Of a stretch of DNA of 64,000 bases, positions 25,875-33,851 are shown one piece after another. The notes below the pieces were generated by a model, which worked only from the letters and a program-made list of their open reading frames with translations, was not told the DNA's origin and did not search any database. Both the position numbers and the translations under genes were made by a program. Position 1 is the first letter of the stretch; the number at the start of each line of letters is the position of its first letter. Source of the DNA: JAIVJZ01 sp036386515 (GTDB taxonomy: Bacteria > Acidobacteriota > Blastocatellia > Pyrinomonadales > Pyrinomonadaceae); contig DASVVO010000081.1 of NCBI GenBank assembly GCA_036386515.1, positions 1 to 64,000 on the forward strand, given 5' to 3'.

Positions 25875-27734
25875 ATGTGTGGCATTGTCGGATACGTGGG
25901 TAACAAACAGGTCGTGCCGGTCATCATCGACGGGTTGCGCAAACTCGAATATCGCGGCTACGACTCGGCCGGCATCGCCGTCGTGGACGAAGCGCACACG
26001 CTCGACATTCGCCGCGCCGAGGGGAAGCTGCGCAATCTCGAAGAAGCGATTCGCCTCAAGCCGCTCGACGGCACATACGGCATCGGCCACACGCGCTGGG
26101 CGACGCACGGCCGCCCGACGGAGGAGAACGCACACCCGCACCGCGATTGCACCGGGCGCGTCGTCGTCGTCCACAACGGCATCATCGAAAACTACCTCCA
26201 ACTCAAGGAACGCCTGCGCCAGACCGATCACAACTTCGTCACCGAGACCGACACGGAAGTCATCGCCCACTTGATCGAAGAGTACCTGCGCGAGGAAGAG
26301 ACGCTGGAACGCGCCGTGCAGCGCGCCGTGCGCGACCTGCGCGGCATCTTCGCGCTCTCGATCATTTCGGTTGACGAGCCGGACTTGATCATCGCCGTGC
26401 GCCAGGGGCCGCCCGTCGTCATCGGACTCGGCGACGGCGAATACTTCGTCGCCTCCGACATCCCGCCCATCCTGCAACACACGCGCGACGTGTTCTATCT
26501 CGGCGAACGCGAGATCGCCGTGCTCACGCGCGACGCCGTGCGCGTCACGGATTTCGAGGGCGATTTGCGCGAGCCGCAGCAGCAGCGCATCACCTGGGAC
26601 CCGATCATGGCGGAGAAGGGCGGCTTCAAGCATTTCATGCTCAAGGAGATTTACGAGCAGCCGCGCGCCGTGCGCGACACCGTGCAGGGGCGCATCTCCC
26701 TCGACACGGGGCGCGTCTATCTCGACGAGATGAACATCACCGAGGCCGAGTTCAAAAGTTTCGACCGCGTGATGATCGCCGCCTGTGGCACTTCCTGGCA
26801 CGCCGGGCTGGCGGGCAAGTACATGCTCGAACAATTCGCGCGCGTGCCCGTCGAGGTTGACTACGCCTCGGAGTTTCGCTACCGCGATCCCGTGATTAAC
26901 GAACGGACGCTGCTCGTCGTCATCTCGCAATCGGGTGAGACGGCCGACACCATCGCCGCCCTGCGCGAGGCGAAAGAACGCGGCGCGAAGATTCTCTCGA
27001 TCTGCAACGTGCAGGGTTCGATGATCACGCGCGAATCCGACGGCACGATCCTGACGCACGCCGGGCCGGAGATCGGCGTCGCCTCGACGAAAGCCTTCAC
27101 CGCCCAGATGATCGCGCTCTACCTCTTCGGCCTCCACCTCGGACAACTGCGCGGCGCGCTCTCCGCCGACGAGGCCAAACACCACGCGCAGGAGTTGGCC
27201 GAACTGCCCGTCAAGATCGAACGGCTCCTCAGCGAGTCCGACGCGCTCGAAGAACTCGCGCGCGAGTTTCACCGTTCGACCGATTTTCTCTACCTCGGTC
27301 GCGGCATCAATTTCCCCGTCGCGCTCGAAGGCGCGCTCAAGCTCAAAGAGATTTCCTACATCCACGCCGAAGGCTACCCGGCGGGCGAGATGAAGCACGG
27401 GCCGAACGCGCTCATCGACGAACGCCTCCCCGTCGTCGTCATCAACACGCGCGAGGAGGGCAACCGCGCCTCCGAACTGCGCTACGAAAAGACCCACTCC
27501 AACATCGTCGAAGTCAAAGCGCGCGAGGGTCTCGTGCTCTCGGTCTTAACGGAAGGCGACGAGATGTCCGCGAACGTCTCCGACCACGTCATCGAGATTC
27601 CCGCGTCGAGCGATCTGCTCTCGCCCATCCTCGCCGTCATCCCCCTCCAACTTCTCGCCTATCACATCGCCGTCCGCCGCGGCTGCGACGTGGATCAGCC
27701 CCGCAATCTGGCGAAGTCCGTCACGGTCGAGTAA
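25875..27734 (+). CDS. glmS: Glutamine-fructose-6-phosphate aminotransferase GlmS
   Basis: This 619-aa enzyme makes glucosamine-6-phosphate from fructose-6-phosphate and glutamine. The N-terminal glutaminase begins MCGIVGYVG, so Cys2 becomes the nucleophile after Met removal; this fixes the start at 25875 rather than 13 codons upstream. RWATHG (about 75-80), two SIS domains with ACGTSWHAG and SQSGETADT, and the C-terminal AKSVTVE tail are all canonical. AAAGGA lies about 10 nt upstream. No glmS ribozyme-like fold is evident in the leader, which instead carries the paired-word hairpin. Confidence 0.97.
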   Translation: MCGIVGYVGNKQVVPVIIDGLRKLEYRGYDSAGIAVVDEAHTLDIRRAEGKLRNLEEAIRLKPLDGTYGIGHTRWATHGRPTEENAHPHRDCTGRVVVVHNGIIENYLQLKERLRQTDHNFVTETDTEVIAHLIEEYLREEETLERAVQRAVRDLRGIFALSIISVDEPDLIIAVRQGPPVVIGLGDGEYFVASDIPPILQHTRDVFYLGEREIAVLTRDAVRVTDFEGDLREPQQQRITWDPIMAEKGGFKHFMLKEIYEQPRAVRDTVQGRISLDTGRVYLDEMNITEAEFKSFDRVMIAACGTSWHAGLAGKYMLEQFARVPVEVDYASEFRYRDPVINERTLLVVISQSGETADTIAALREAKERGAKILSICNVQGSMITRESDGTILTHAGPEIGVASTKAFTAQMIALYLFGLHLGQLRGALSADEAKHHAQELAELPVKIERLLSESDALEELAREFHRSTDFLYLGRGINFPVALEGALKLKEISYIHAEGYPAGEMKHGPNALIDERLPVVVINTREEGNRASELRYEKTHSNIVEVKAREGLVLSVLTEGDEMSANVSDHVIEIPASSDLLSPILAVIPLQLLAYHIAVRRGCDVDQPRNLAKSVTVE

Positions 27735-27762
27735 GATGCGCCCGCAGGAGGACTCAACGACT

Positions 27763-28098
27763 ATGACTCACGAAGACTTAGAACGGGCTATCGAATTTTT
27801 GTTGAAGAATCAAGCAGCCTTCGACGCCAGACAAGCAGCCTTCGATGCCAGACAAGCAGCCTCCGACGCCAGGCAAGCGGCCTCCGATGAAAGATTCGAG
27901 GCGGCGCGGGAACAGACGAATCAACAGATCAGCGAACTGGCTGCCTCACAGCAGGGCACGCAGCGTCAACTCGATCACTTAACTAATGTCGTCGCGAGCA
28001 TCGCCGAGACTACGCGGCGCAACTCGGAAGATATTGACGCTCTGGTCAAACTCGTCGGCGGGCTGGTCGAAGGCCGCAACGGAAAGTCCGGGAGTTAA
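27763..28098 (+). CDS. Small coiled-coil protein with heptad repeat array
   Basis: This 111-aa protein is predicted to be entirely helical. Its core is four tandem 7-residue units of QAAFDAR type (DNA units of 21 bp at 27811-27894), followed by helices ending with HLTNVVASIAETTRRNSEDIDALVKLV. AGGAGG is placed about 11 nt upstream of the ATG at 27763. It lies 28 bp after glmS and could be cotranscribed. No family is recognised; similar small repeat coiled coils occur in filamentous bacteria, often as variable-length proteins. Confidence 0.7.
   Translation: MTHEDLERAIEFLLKNQAAFDARQAAFDARQAASDARQAASDERFEAAREQTNQQISELAASQQGTQRQLDHLTNVVASIAETTRRNSEDIDALVKLVGGLVEGRNGKSGS
27811..27894 (+). repeat. 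Four 21-bp tandem repeats within a CDS
   Basis: Units at 27811, 27832, 27853 and 27874 share CAAGCAGCC(T)TCCGAYGCCAG and each encodes exactly one coiled-coil heptad, so gain or loss of a unit keeps both frame and heptad register. Confidence 0.9.
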
Positions 28099-28469
28099 AG
28101 GGCGCGCCTCCTCGCCCCCCTCTCGGGCGGGTTCCCGCGCCCGCGCCGGTTTGTCTCCATAGCTTCTTTCGCGCCGGAAACTTCTCACCTCGAAATCGAA
28201 CCTGACGCGTGTGCGTGACGGATTTTCTCCCGTCGCGCGGCCTGAAAAATCCCTCGGACACCTCGCCCTCCCGGTCATGGCCTTTGAGTTGCATTGAAGG
28301 CGTGGCACGAGTTTATTTTCCGTCAGGCAGTGAATTAATTCCCCGCAAATTCGGGCATTCCCCCTGCCGGAGGCGTCGCGCGGCGTAGTGAAAACCTACA
28401 CCGGCGCGGAGCGTTTCTGGATCAGAGCAAGACAGAGAGTTTCCGCAGAAGCCGTGGAGGGACAGGTCA
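28099..28469. other. 371-bp leader/intergenic region
   Basis: It lies upstream of the glycine-zipper gene. An AT-rich patch near 28310-28345 is the best place for a promoter. Several short inverted motifs (CCTGCCGGAGG, GCGCGGCG) are present but I could not fit them to a known riboswitch. GGAGG at about 28456-28460 serves the next gene. Confidence 0.4.
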
Positions 28470-29858
28470 GTGAATAAAATCAGATTGACAGTCGCATGGG
28501 GCTTGGCCTGCGCGCTCCTGAGCGTCAACTTGTCGGCGTTGGCGCAGCAGGGCGGGCGTCCTACTTCGCCGCCGCGTCGCCAGACAGCCCCGCGTCAAAC
28601 CACAACGGCGCGTCCCGCGACGACGGCGCGCACGGCGACGGCGGCGACGACCGACACGCGCCTCACCGGACTCTACCGCCTCGACCTCACGCGCAGCGAC
28701 GACCCGCGCGCGGCCGCCGAGCGGGCAACCACCTTTCTTCCGCTCGAACAACAGGAGCGCGTCGCCGAGAGCCTGACCACGCGCCTCACTTCGCCCGACC
28801 AGATCGCGATCGAACGGCGCGGGCAGAGCATCAGCATCGGCTCGACGCGCGCGCCGCGCGTCACCTTCGAGGCCGACGGGCGCACGCGCACCGAGCAGGC
28901 CGGCGACGGCCACACCGTCGCGACCCGCGCCGCGCTCTACGGCGACCAGTTGATGATCAGTTCCAACGCCAGCCGCGACCCCGACGACGAGTTTTCCGTC
29001 AACTTCGATTCGCTCGACAACGGCGCGCGCCTGCGCGTCACGCGCCGCATCCGCGACGCGCGCGTCGCTCAACCCGTCGTCGTGCAAAGCACCTACAACA
29101 AGATTTCCCTGACAGCGCGCTTCAACATCTACGGCGAGCCGGAGGCGGCGCGCACGACGGCGGCCGCGCGCGGAAGAGATGTCCCGCGACCGCGCGCGGG
29201 CGAGCGGAGAACCGGGCCGACCGAGCAGGCCAGACAACTGCCGCCGCCGCAACAGCAGCCCCGCCCCGCCCCGCCCGTCATCAGGAGCCGGGAACCGCGC
29301 CTGCCCGCGCCCGTGGACGAAGGTTTCGTGATCGGGCGTGAGACGCAATTCATCGCCACGCTCGACAACAGCCTGAGCACGTCGAACGCGCGCGAGGGCG
29401 ACCGCTTTACGCTGACCGTGCGCGAGCCGTCGGTCTTCGCGGGCGCGGTCATCGAAGGCACCGTCTCGCGCATCGACCGGGGCGGGCGCGTTTCGGGTCG
29501 CTCCGAATTGACGTTCAACTTCGAGCGCATCCGCTTGCGCGACGGGCGCACGGCGGAGTTTGCCGCCGAGATCGAGAACGTGCGCCCGCTCGACGGCGAA
29601 GGCGTGCGCGTCGATAACGAGGGCGCAGGCTCCGTGCAGGAGAGCGATAGCCGCACCAACCGCACCACGGAGCGCGCGGCCATCGGCGCGGCCGTCGGCG
29701 CGATCATCGGGGCAATTTCCGGCGGCGGCAAGGGCGCGGCCATCGGCGCGGTCATCGGCGCGGGCGCGGGCGCAGGCTCCGTCTACGCCCAGGGACGCGA
29801 CGATCTCGAACTCGGCGCGGGCACGGAATTCATCCTGCGTGCCGCCGGTTCGCGCTAG
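28470..29858 (+). CDS. Secreted protein with C-terminal glycine-zipper domain
   Basis: A 462-aa exported protein with a signal peptide (TVAWGLACALLSVNLSALAQ), a Pro/Arg/Thr-rich linker, a central beta-rich region and a second Pro/Gln/Arg-rich linker (about 225-275). A domain with GRETQFIATLDNSLSTSNAREGD follows, and near the C-terminus a glycine-zipper helix pair (AAIGAAVGAIIGAISGGGKGAAIGAVIGAGAGAGS, quoted here only as its alternating Gly/Ala pattern at about 400-440) as in outer-membrane-associated glycine-zipper proteins. It probably associates with the outer membrane or envelope. The start is GTG with GGAGG 9 nt upstream. A strong terminator follows. Confidence 0.8.
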   Translation: MNKIRLTVAWGLACALLSVNLSALAQQGGRPTSPPRRQTAPRQTTTARPATTARTATAATTDTRLTGLYRLDLTRSDDPRAAAERATTFLPLEQQERVAESLTTRLTSPDQIAIERRGQSISIGSTRAPRVTFEADGRTRTEQAGDGHTVATRAALYGDQLMISSNASRDPDDEFSVNFDSLDNGARLRVTRRIRDARVAQPVVVQSTYNKISLTARFNIYGEPEAARTTAAARGRDVPRPRAGERRTGPTEQARQLPPPQQQPRPAPPVIRSREPRLPAPVDEGFVIGRETQFIATLDNSLSTSNAREGDRFTLTVREPSVFAGAVIEGTVSRIDRGGRVSGRSELTFNFERIRLRDGRTAEFAAEIENVRPLDGEGVRVDNEGAGSVQESDSRTNRTTERAAIGAAVGAIIGAISGGGKGAAIGAVIGAGAGAGSVYAQGRDDLELGAGTEFILRAAGSR

Positions 29859-29882
29859 ACTGCGCGCCACCGCCACAATCAT

Positions 29883-29937
29883 AAAACCGCGCCCCGGAAA
29901 GTCGGCTTCAAATACGACTTTCCGGGGCGCGGTTTTT
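29883..29937 (+). terminator. Intrinsic terminator
   Basis: AAACCGCGCCCCGGAAAGTCG pairs perfectly with CGACTTTCCGGGGCGCGGTTT around a 10-nt loop and is followed by a T-run. It lies about 25 bp after the glycine-zipper gene stop. Confidence 0.9.
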
Positions 29938-30319
29938 GGTGTACAAAGACGACGCGCGAGTCGGAGCCACGCGACCGACGAAGACACATTCGTCGGCAAG
30001 TTGAGACGAAGGCGGGGGAGACGGGAAGTGCGGGAGTTGAAAATTTTACCCGCGCGCCGTGCAACTTTTCAGCCCGCCGGGGCATCTGAGATTGCGCGCG
30101 TTTATCCATTTCGTTTACGTGAGTTCGCTTCAACCAGTCTCGCGTACAACAAGCAATCTCAAACATTAACTTTAAAGGGACGGTGAGCTAAACATCGCCC
30201 CTGTTCGGGTCGCACTTCAACCCCCACTTTCACGGATACCTGTGCCTTCGCCCACACCGGCGTGAAGCCCGCGCACTATCCGCTACGCACTGCACCTTTA
30301 CCCAGGTAAGGAGAAGATT
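29938..30319. other. 382-bp intergenic region
   Basis: It lies between the terminator and the next two-gene operon. An AT-richer stretch at 30100-30180 probably contains the promoter. AAGGAGA lies just before the next ATG. I see no gene or repeat in it. Confidence 0.45.
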
Positions 30320-30901
30320 ATGCCCCTTGACAATACCGCCCGCCGGCGGCACGGATGGAAAAGCATCCTGCTGACGACGAGTTTCCTGTTCCTCTTTAGC
30401 GCGTGCGCCTCGCTGACCATGGCGCAGGACGCGCCCGCCTCCACCCCCGATTCCACCGCCGCCGCCGCCGATCAGGACGTGACCGTGACCGACATACTGA
30501 AACTGCAAGGCCGCGTGCTCGGCGAAGGCCGCAACGCCAGAGCCGTCGGCCAGCATAAAGTGGCAAGCTATCGCGTCGAGGAAGTGACGCTGCCCCGCAT
30601 GCAGGACGTGAAGATCAAGGGCGAGACGCGCTCGGTCGGGAAGGCTTTCCGCCTCACGATCAAGGGCGGGCCGTTTCCCGTCCGCGCCATGCCGCCCGTC
30701 ATCTGGTTAGACGAGACGGCCATCGGCTACGGCATCGAGAACGAAGACCTCAACGAGATCACCGTCATCACCTACGACGAATCCACGCTCAAGGAAGGCT
30801 CGACGATCTACCTCTCCTACGGCGACAAGCAGAACAAAGAAGACCGCACGGCGTTGCCGGAGAAGTTGAAGCTCAACGGCGCGAAAGGAGATAACCAGTA
30901 A
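30320..30901 (+). CDS. Exported protein of unknown function, first gene of hydrolase operon
   Basis: A 193-aa exported protein. The N-terminus has a hydrophobic segment (ILLTTSFLFLFSACASLTMAQ) with a possible but poor lipobox around FSAC, so it may be a lipoprotein or simply cleaved after MAQ. The mature part is beta-rich with no recognised family: it contains VTVTDILKLQGRVL and KAFRLTIKGGPFPVR. Its stop overlaps the start of the next gene (TAATG), so the pair is translationally coupled and the products may work together at the cell surface. Confidence 0.75.
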   Translation: MPLDNTARRRHGWKSILLTTSFLFLFSACASLTMAQDAPASTPDSTAAAADQDVTVTDILKLQGRVLGEGRNARAVGQHKVASYRVEEVTLPRMQDVKIKGETRSVGKAFRLTIKGGPFPVRAMPPVIWLDETAIGYGIENEDLNEITVITYDESTLKEGSTIYLSYGDKQNKEDRTALPEKLKLNGAKGDNQ

Positions 30902-32658
30902 TGAAGACCTCGCGAATCCACCACCTCATCGCCTTCGCTTGCCTCATGTTATTGAGCATCACGGCGGGCGCGCAAGTCGCTTCCGCGCAGACCCCAGACC
31001 CCGGCACGGCCAACCCCAACGTCGCCGTGACGCGTGAAGAGTACAACTACGGCAACTCGGTTTTCCGCCCCGTCGGCTTCCCCATCTCGGTTGAGGTGCG
31101 CGCCTCCGTCCACTACCCGACGACACTCGGCAACGGCCCTTATCCGGTCATCGTCTTCATGCACGGACGCCACGCCACCTGCTACCGCAACGCGACCGCC
31201 ACGCTGCGCTGGCCGTGTATGTCGAACGAACAACCGATCCCCAGTTTTCAGGGCTACGACTACATCGCGCAGACGCTCGCCAGCAACGGCTACGTCGTCG
31301 TCTCCGTCAGCGCGAACGGCATCAACGCCTACGATAACAACATGACCGACCTCGGCATGCAGGCGCGCGCCGAACTCATCCAGCATCATCTCGGCCGCCT
31401 GAACACCTTCAACACGACCGGCGCCGCGCCCTTCGGCACGAAGTTCGTCGGCAAACTCAATCTCGCCAAAGTCGGCACGATGGGACACTCGCGCGGCGGC
31501 GAAGGCGTCGTCAAGCATTACGTCTACAACGCCTCGCTCGGCTCGCCCTACACGGTCAAAGCCGTGCTCCCGCTCGCGCCCGTCGATTTCAATCGCCCGG
31601 TCGTCAACAACGCCGCGCTCGAAGTCATCCTGCCTTATTGCGACGGCGACGTGAGCGATAATCAGGGCGTTCACTTCTACGACGATGCGCGCTACAACGT
31701 GGCCGGCGATACCGGAGCCAAGCACACCGTGCAGGTGATGGGCGCGAACCACAACTACTACAACACGGTCTGGACGCCGGGCATGTTCCCCGCCGGCACG
31801 GGCGACGACTGGACTTACGTCTCCGGCGGCTCCGTGGACGGCCATTGCGGCACGGGCACGGGCAACAAGCGACTCACGGCGGCGCAGCAGCGCGGCACGG
31901 GGGTGGCTTACCTGTCGGCCTTCATGCGCGCCTACGTCGGCGGCGAGACGCAGTTCCTGCCGATCCTGACGGGCGAGGCTCCGCCCCCCGCCTCCGCTCT
32001 GACGACCAATCTCAACGTCTCCTATCACGCGCCCGACGCGGCCGGGAAGCGTCTCGACGTGAACCGTTTGCTCACTTCGACCAACCTCACGACGAACACC
32101 CTCGGCGGCGCGACCACGCAGAGCGGGCTGACCCCGCACGACCTGTGCGGCGGCGCGTCTCCGCAGCCGCAGCACTGTCTGCCCTCGACGCAGGCCACCT
32201 CGCGGCAGCCGCACACGGTGCCCTCTGCGCGCGCCACCACGTTGCGCGGCCTGAGCCAACTCCGCACCGGCTGGGGCGCGTTCGGCTCAACCTACACCAA
32301 CGACTTGCCGCTCGGCGCGCGCAACGTGGGCGGCTTCCAGGCCCTCCAGTTCCGCGTCAGCGTCAACTACAACGACGTGCGCAACGCCGCGAACACCGCG
32401 CAGGATTTCAGCGTTATCCTGACGGACGGCGCGGGCGCAACTTCGAGCGTGCGCGTCGGCAGCGTGTCGGCCGCGTTGTTCTACCCGCCGGGAACGGTCG
32501 GCCCCGTCCCGAAGGTCTTCCTGAACACCGTGCGCGTCCCGCTCACATCCTTCACCGGGGTGAACTTGTCGGACATCCGCTCCGTCAAATTCAACTTCGA
32601 CCAGAAGGGCAGCGGCGCGCTCCTCATCAGCGACCTGGCCTTCGCCTCCGCCCCCTAA
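30901..32658 (+). CDS. Secreted alpha/beta-hydrolase with C-terminal beta domain
   Basis: This 585-aa exported hydrolase has a signal peptide (LIAFACLMLLSITAGAQVASAQ). The alpha/beta-hydrolase core shows PVIVFMHGRH (oxyanion region), the nucleophile elbow GHSRGGE, an acidic residue in CDGD and a His in ANHNYY, a layout like cutinase/PET-hydrolase and PHB-depolymerase relatives. The last ~150 residues look like a carbohydrate- or polymer-binding beta sandwich (RVSVNYNDVRN, ISDLAFASAP). An extracellular esterase is inferred; the substrate is unknown. AAGGAG precedes the ATG within the upstream gene. Confidence 0.85.
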   Translation: MKTSRIHHLIAFACLMLLSITAGAQVASAQTPDPGTANPNVAVTREEYNYGNSVFRPVGFPISVEVRASVHYPTTLGNGPYPVIVFMHGRHATCYRNATATLRWPCMSNEQPIPSFQGYDYIAQTLASNGYVVVSVSANGINAYDNNMTDLGMQARAELIQHHLGRLNTFNTTGAAPFGTKFVGKLNLAKVGTMGHSRGGEGVVKHYVYNASLGSPYTVKAVLPLAPVDFNRPVVNNAALEVILPYCDGDVSDNQGVHFYDDARYNVAGDTGAKHTVQVMGANHNYYNTVWTPGMFPAGTGDDWTYVSGGSVDGHCGTGTGNKRLTAAQQRGTGVAYLSAFMRAYVGGETQFLPILTGEAPPPASALTTNLNVSYHAPDAAGKRLDVNRLLTSTNLTTNTLGGATTQSGLTPHDLCGGASPQPQHCLPSTQATSRQPHTVPSARATTLRGLSQLRTGWGAFGSTYTNDLPLGARNVGGFQALQFRVSVNYNDVRNAANTAQDFSVILTDGAGATSSVRVGSVSAALFYPPGTVGPVPKVFLNTVRVPLTSFTGVNLSDIRSVKFNFDQKGSGALLISDLAFASAP

Positions 32659-32684
32659 ACACGGCGCGGACGTGTCATAAACCG

Positions 32685-32720
32685 AAAAGGCGGCGGAGTG
32701 AAAATCTCCGCCGCCTTTTT
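32685..32720. terminator. Bidirectional intrinsic terminator
   Basis: AAAAGGCGGCGGAG pairs with CTCCGCCGCCTTTT around a 7-nt loop, with T/A runs on both sides, between the hydrolase gene and the convergent receiver-like gene. Confidence 0.9.
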
Positions 32721-32793
32721 TATTTCCGCCCTCCACGGCCGCGAAGCCGCTCGCGCCTACCGGCAAAAACGATTCGGGCTGTGTCAGGCGCGT

Positions 32794-33246
32794 CTACCCT
32801 TTCTCGCCGCCCGCCGCGAGCAGCTTGCGGATCGTGTCCACCATCAGGAACAAGTCGTGCGGCTTGCGCAGGAATTCGTTCGCGCCCGCCACCTTCGCTT
32901 CCCGCTCACGGTCTTCTATCGAGAAGAACAGGATCGGCATCTCCTTGCGGTGCGGCAGCGAACGCGCCAGGGTGATGAGTTGCAATCCTGAACTGGCGGG
33001 AAGCATGCTCAGCGGCGGCAACTCGTCGGCCGTCAAAAGCAGGGAGAAGCGTTGCGTGCTGCGCAGCAGCGACTCGGCCGAAGACACGTCGAAGGCGCGA
33101 TGGGCATGCCAGCCCGCGAGGTCGAACATGTCGGTCATGAAGAGGCGCAGGGTGGTATTACTCTCGACGTAGAGGATGATCGGCTGTCTCAGGGAAACGT
33201 CCCACAGGTGCGGCACGCGGCGGCAAGGGTCTATATCCATGTGCAT
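32794..33246 (-). CDS. Degenerate response-regulator receiver domain protein
   Basis: A 150-aa stand-alone receiver-like protein. The order of elements fits a REC fold: PIILYVESN at the first strand, LLLTADELP where the phosphorylation loop should be, a helix 4 region (PILFFSIED) and the conserved Lys in FLRKP. The acidic pocket is reduced (ESN) and the position four residues before the conserved Pro is Ala, with Asp shifted by one. Phosphorylation is therefore doubtful and this may be a pseudo-receiver. It lies next to the AT-rich defence island but runs divergently from it. Confidence 0.72.
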   Translation of the reverse strand: MHMDIDPCRRVPHLWDVSLRQPIILYVESNTTLRLFMTDMFDLAGWHAHRAFDVSSAESLLRSTQRFSLLLTADELPPLSMLPASSGLQLITLARSLPHRKEMPILFFSIEDREREAKVAGANEFLRKPHDLFLMVDTIRKLLAAGGEKG

Positions 33247-33397
33247 GATGTTCTGCTAAGATGCGCGGGTTCGGTAATTGAAATTGCGACGGCTAATGCG
33301 TAGCTCACCTCAACCTCAAGCTCAAGCGAGTGATGAGCATCGCCGTTGAGTCTGGAAGGCCAACTCTCTCGGCGACTTCGCTACGCAGTCACACTTT

Positions 33398-33413
33398 ATA
33401 CGCTGTTGCGTAT
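33398..33413. promoter_or_regulatory. Candidate operator upstream of XRE gene
   Basis: ATACGC and GCGTAT form an inverted repeat with a 4-nt spacer, 50 bp before the XRE regulator start and embedded in an AT-rich stretch (TTTATA just upstream) suited to a -10 region. Autoregulation by the XRE protein is a guess from position and symmetry. Confidence 0.35.
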
Positions 33414-33463
33414 CAAAGCAAGTGCCGACGTGTAATTTGCGGCTTATCAGGAGGTGTGTCCTG

Positions 33464-33781
33464 ATGGGCAACGCACGTCCCAAACCCGCACGTCTTGCCG
33501 AAAAGCTACTGGCGATTCGGAACGCTCTAGGACTTACTCAACCGGAGATACATAGCCGCTTAGGATTGGGAGACTCGATCACATACCATCGAATCTCAGA
33601 GTTTGAGACGGGAAAGCGCGAGCCGCACCTAAAGATTCTCCTTCACTATGCACGCATCGCAGGCGTCCACATGGAAGACATCGTTGACGACGAGTTAGAC
33701 TTACCCGAAAAGCTCCCCGGCAACGTGAGATACGAAGGCATCAGAAGCAAGACCGTGGCGCGCAGTAAAGCAAAGCATTAA
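33464..33781 (+). CDS. XRE-family transcriptional regulator
   Basis: This 105-aa helix-turn-helix protein has an HTH at about residues 14-70: LAIRNALGLTQPEIHSRLGL followed by YHRISEFETGKREPHLKILLHYARIAGV, the standard Cro/CI layout in which the second helix starts TQ and the recognition helix precedes SEFETG. AGGAGGT lies 8 nt before the ATG at 33464, a much stronger signal than for an upstream in-frame start. The codon use and base composition are AT-richer than the flanking genome. It is directly upstream of, and codirectional with, the NACHT gene and probably controls it. Confidence 0.88.
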   Translation: MGNARPKPARLAEKLLAIRNALGLTQPEIHSRLGLGDSITYHRISEFETGKREPHLKILLHYARIAGVHMEDIVDDELDLPEKLPGNVRYEGIRSKTVARSKAKH

Positions 33782-33851
33782 TCCTTGCGTAAGCTGTTCC
33801 GTCATTCGCGTGAAATCCTAACTCTCTTCCTCATCTCACAGGAGACAAAAA

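Noticed and set aside
23409..27497. 1362-codon open frame on the minus strand opposite yvcK, glmU and glmS
   Set aside because: It is the antisense shadow of three well-conserved genes in GC-rich DNA; its translation has no recognisable motif and is Arg/Val/Asp-rich in the way shadow frames are.
30949..32259. 436-codon minus-strand frame
   Set aside because: It is antisense to the secreted hydrolase gene and shows typical Arg/Val/His-rich shadow composition.
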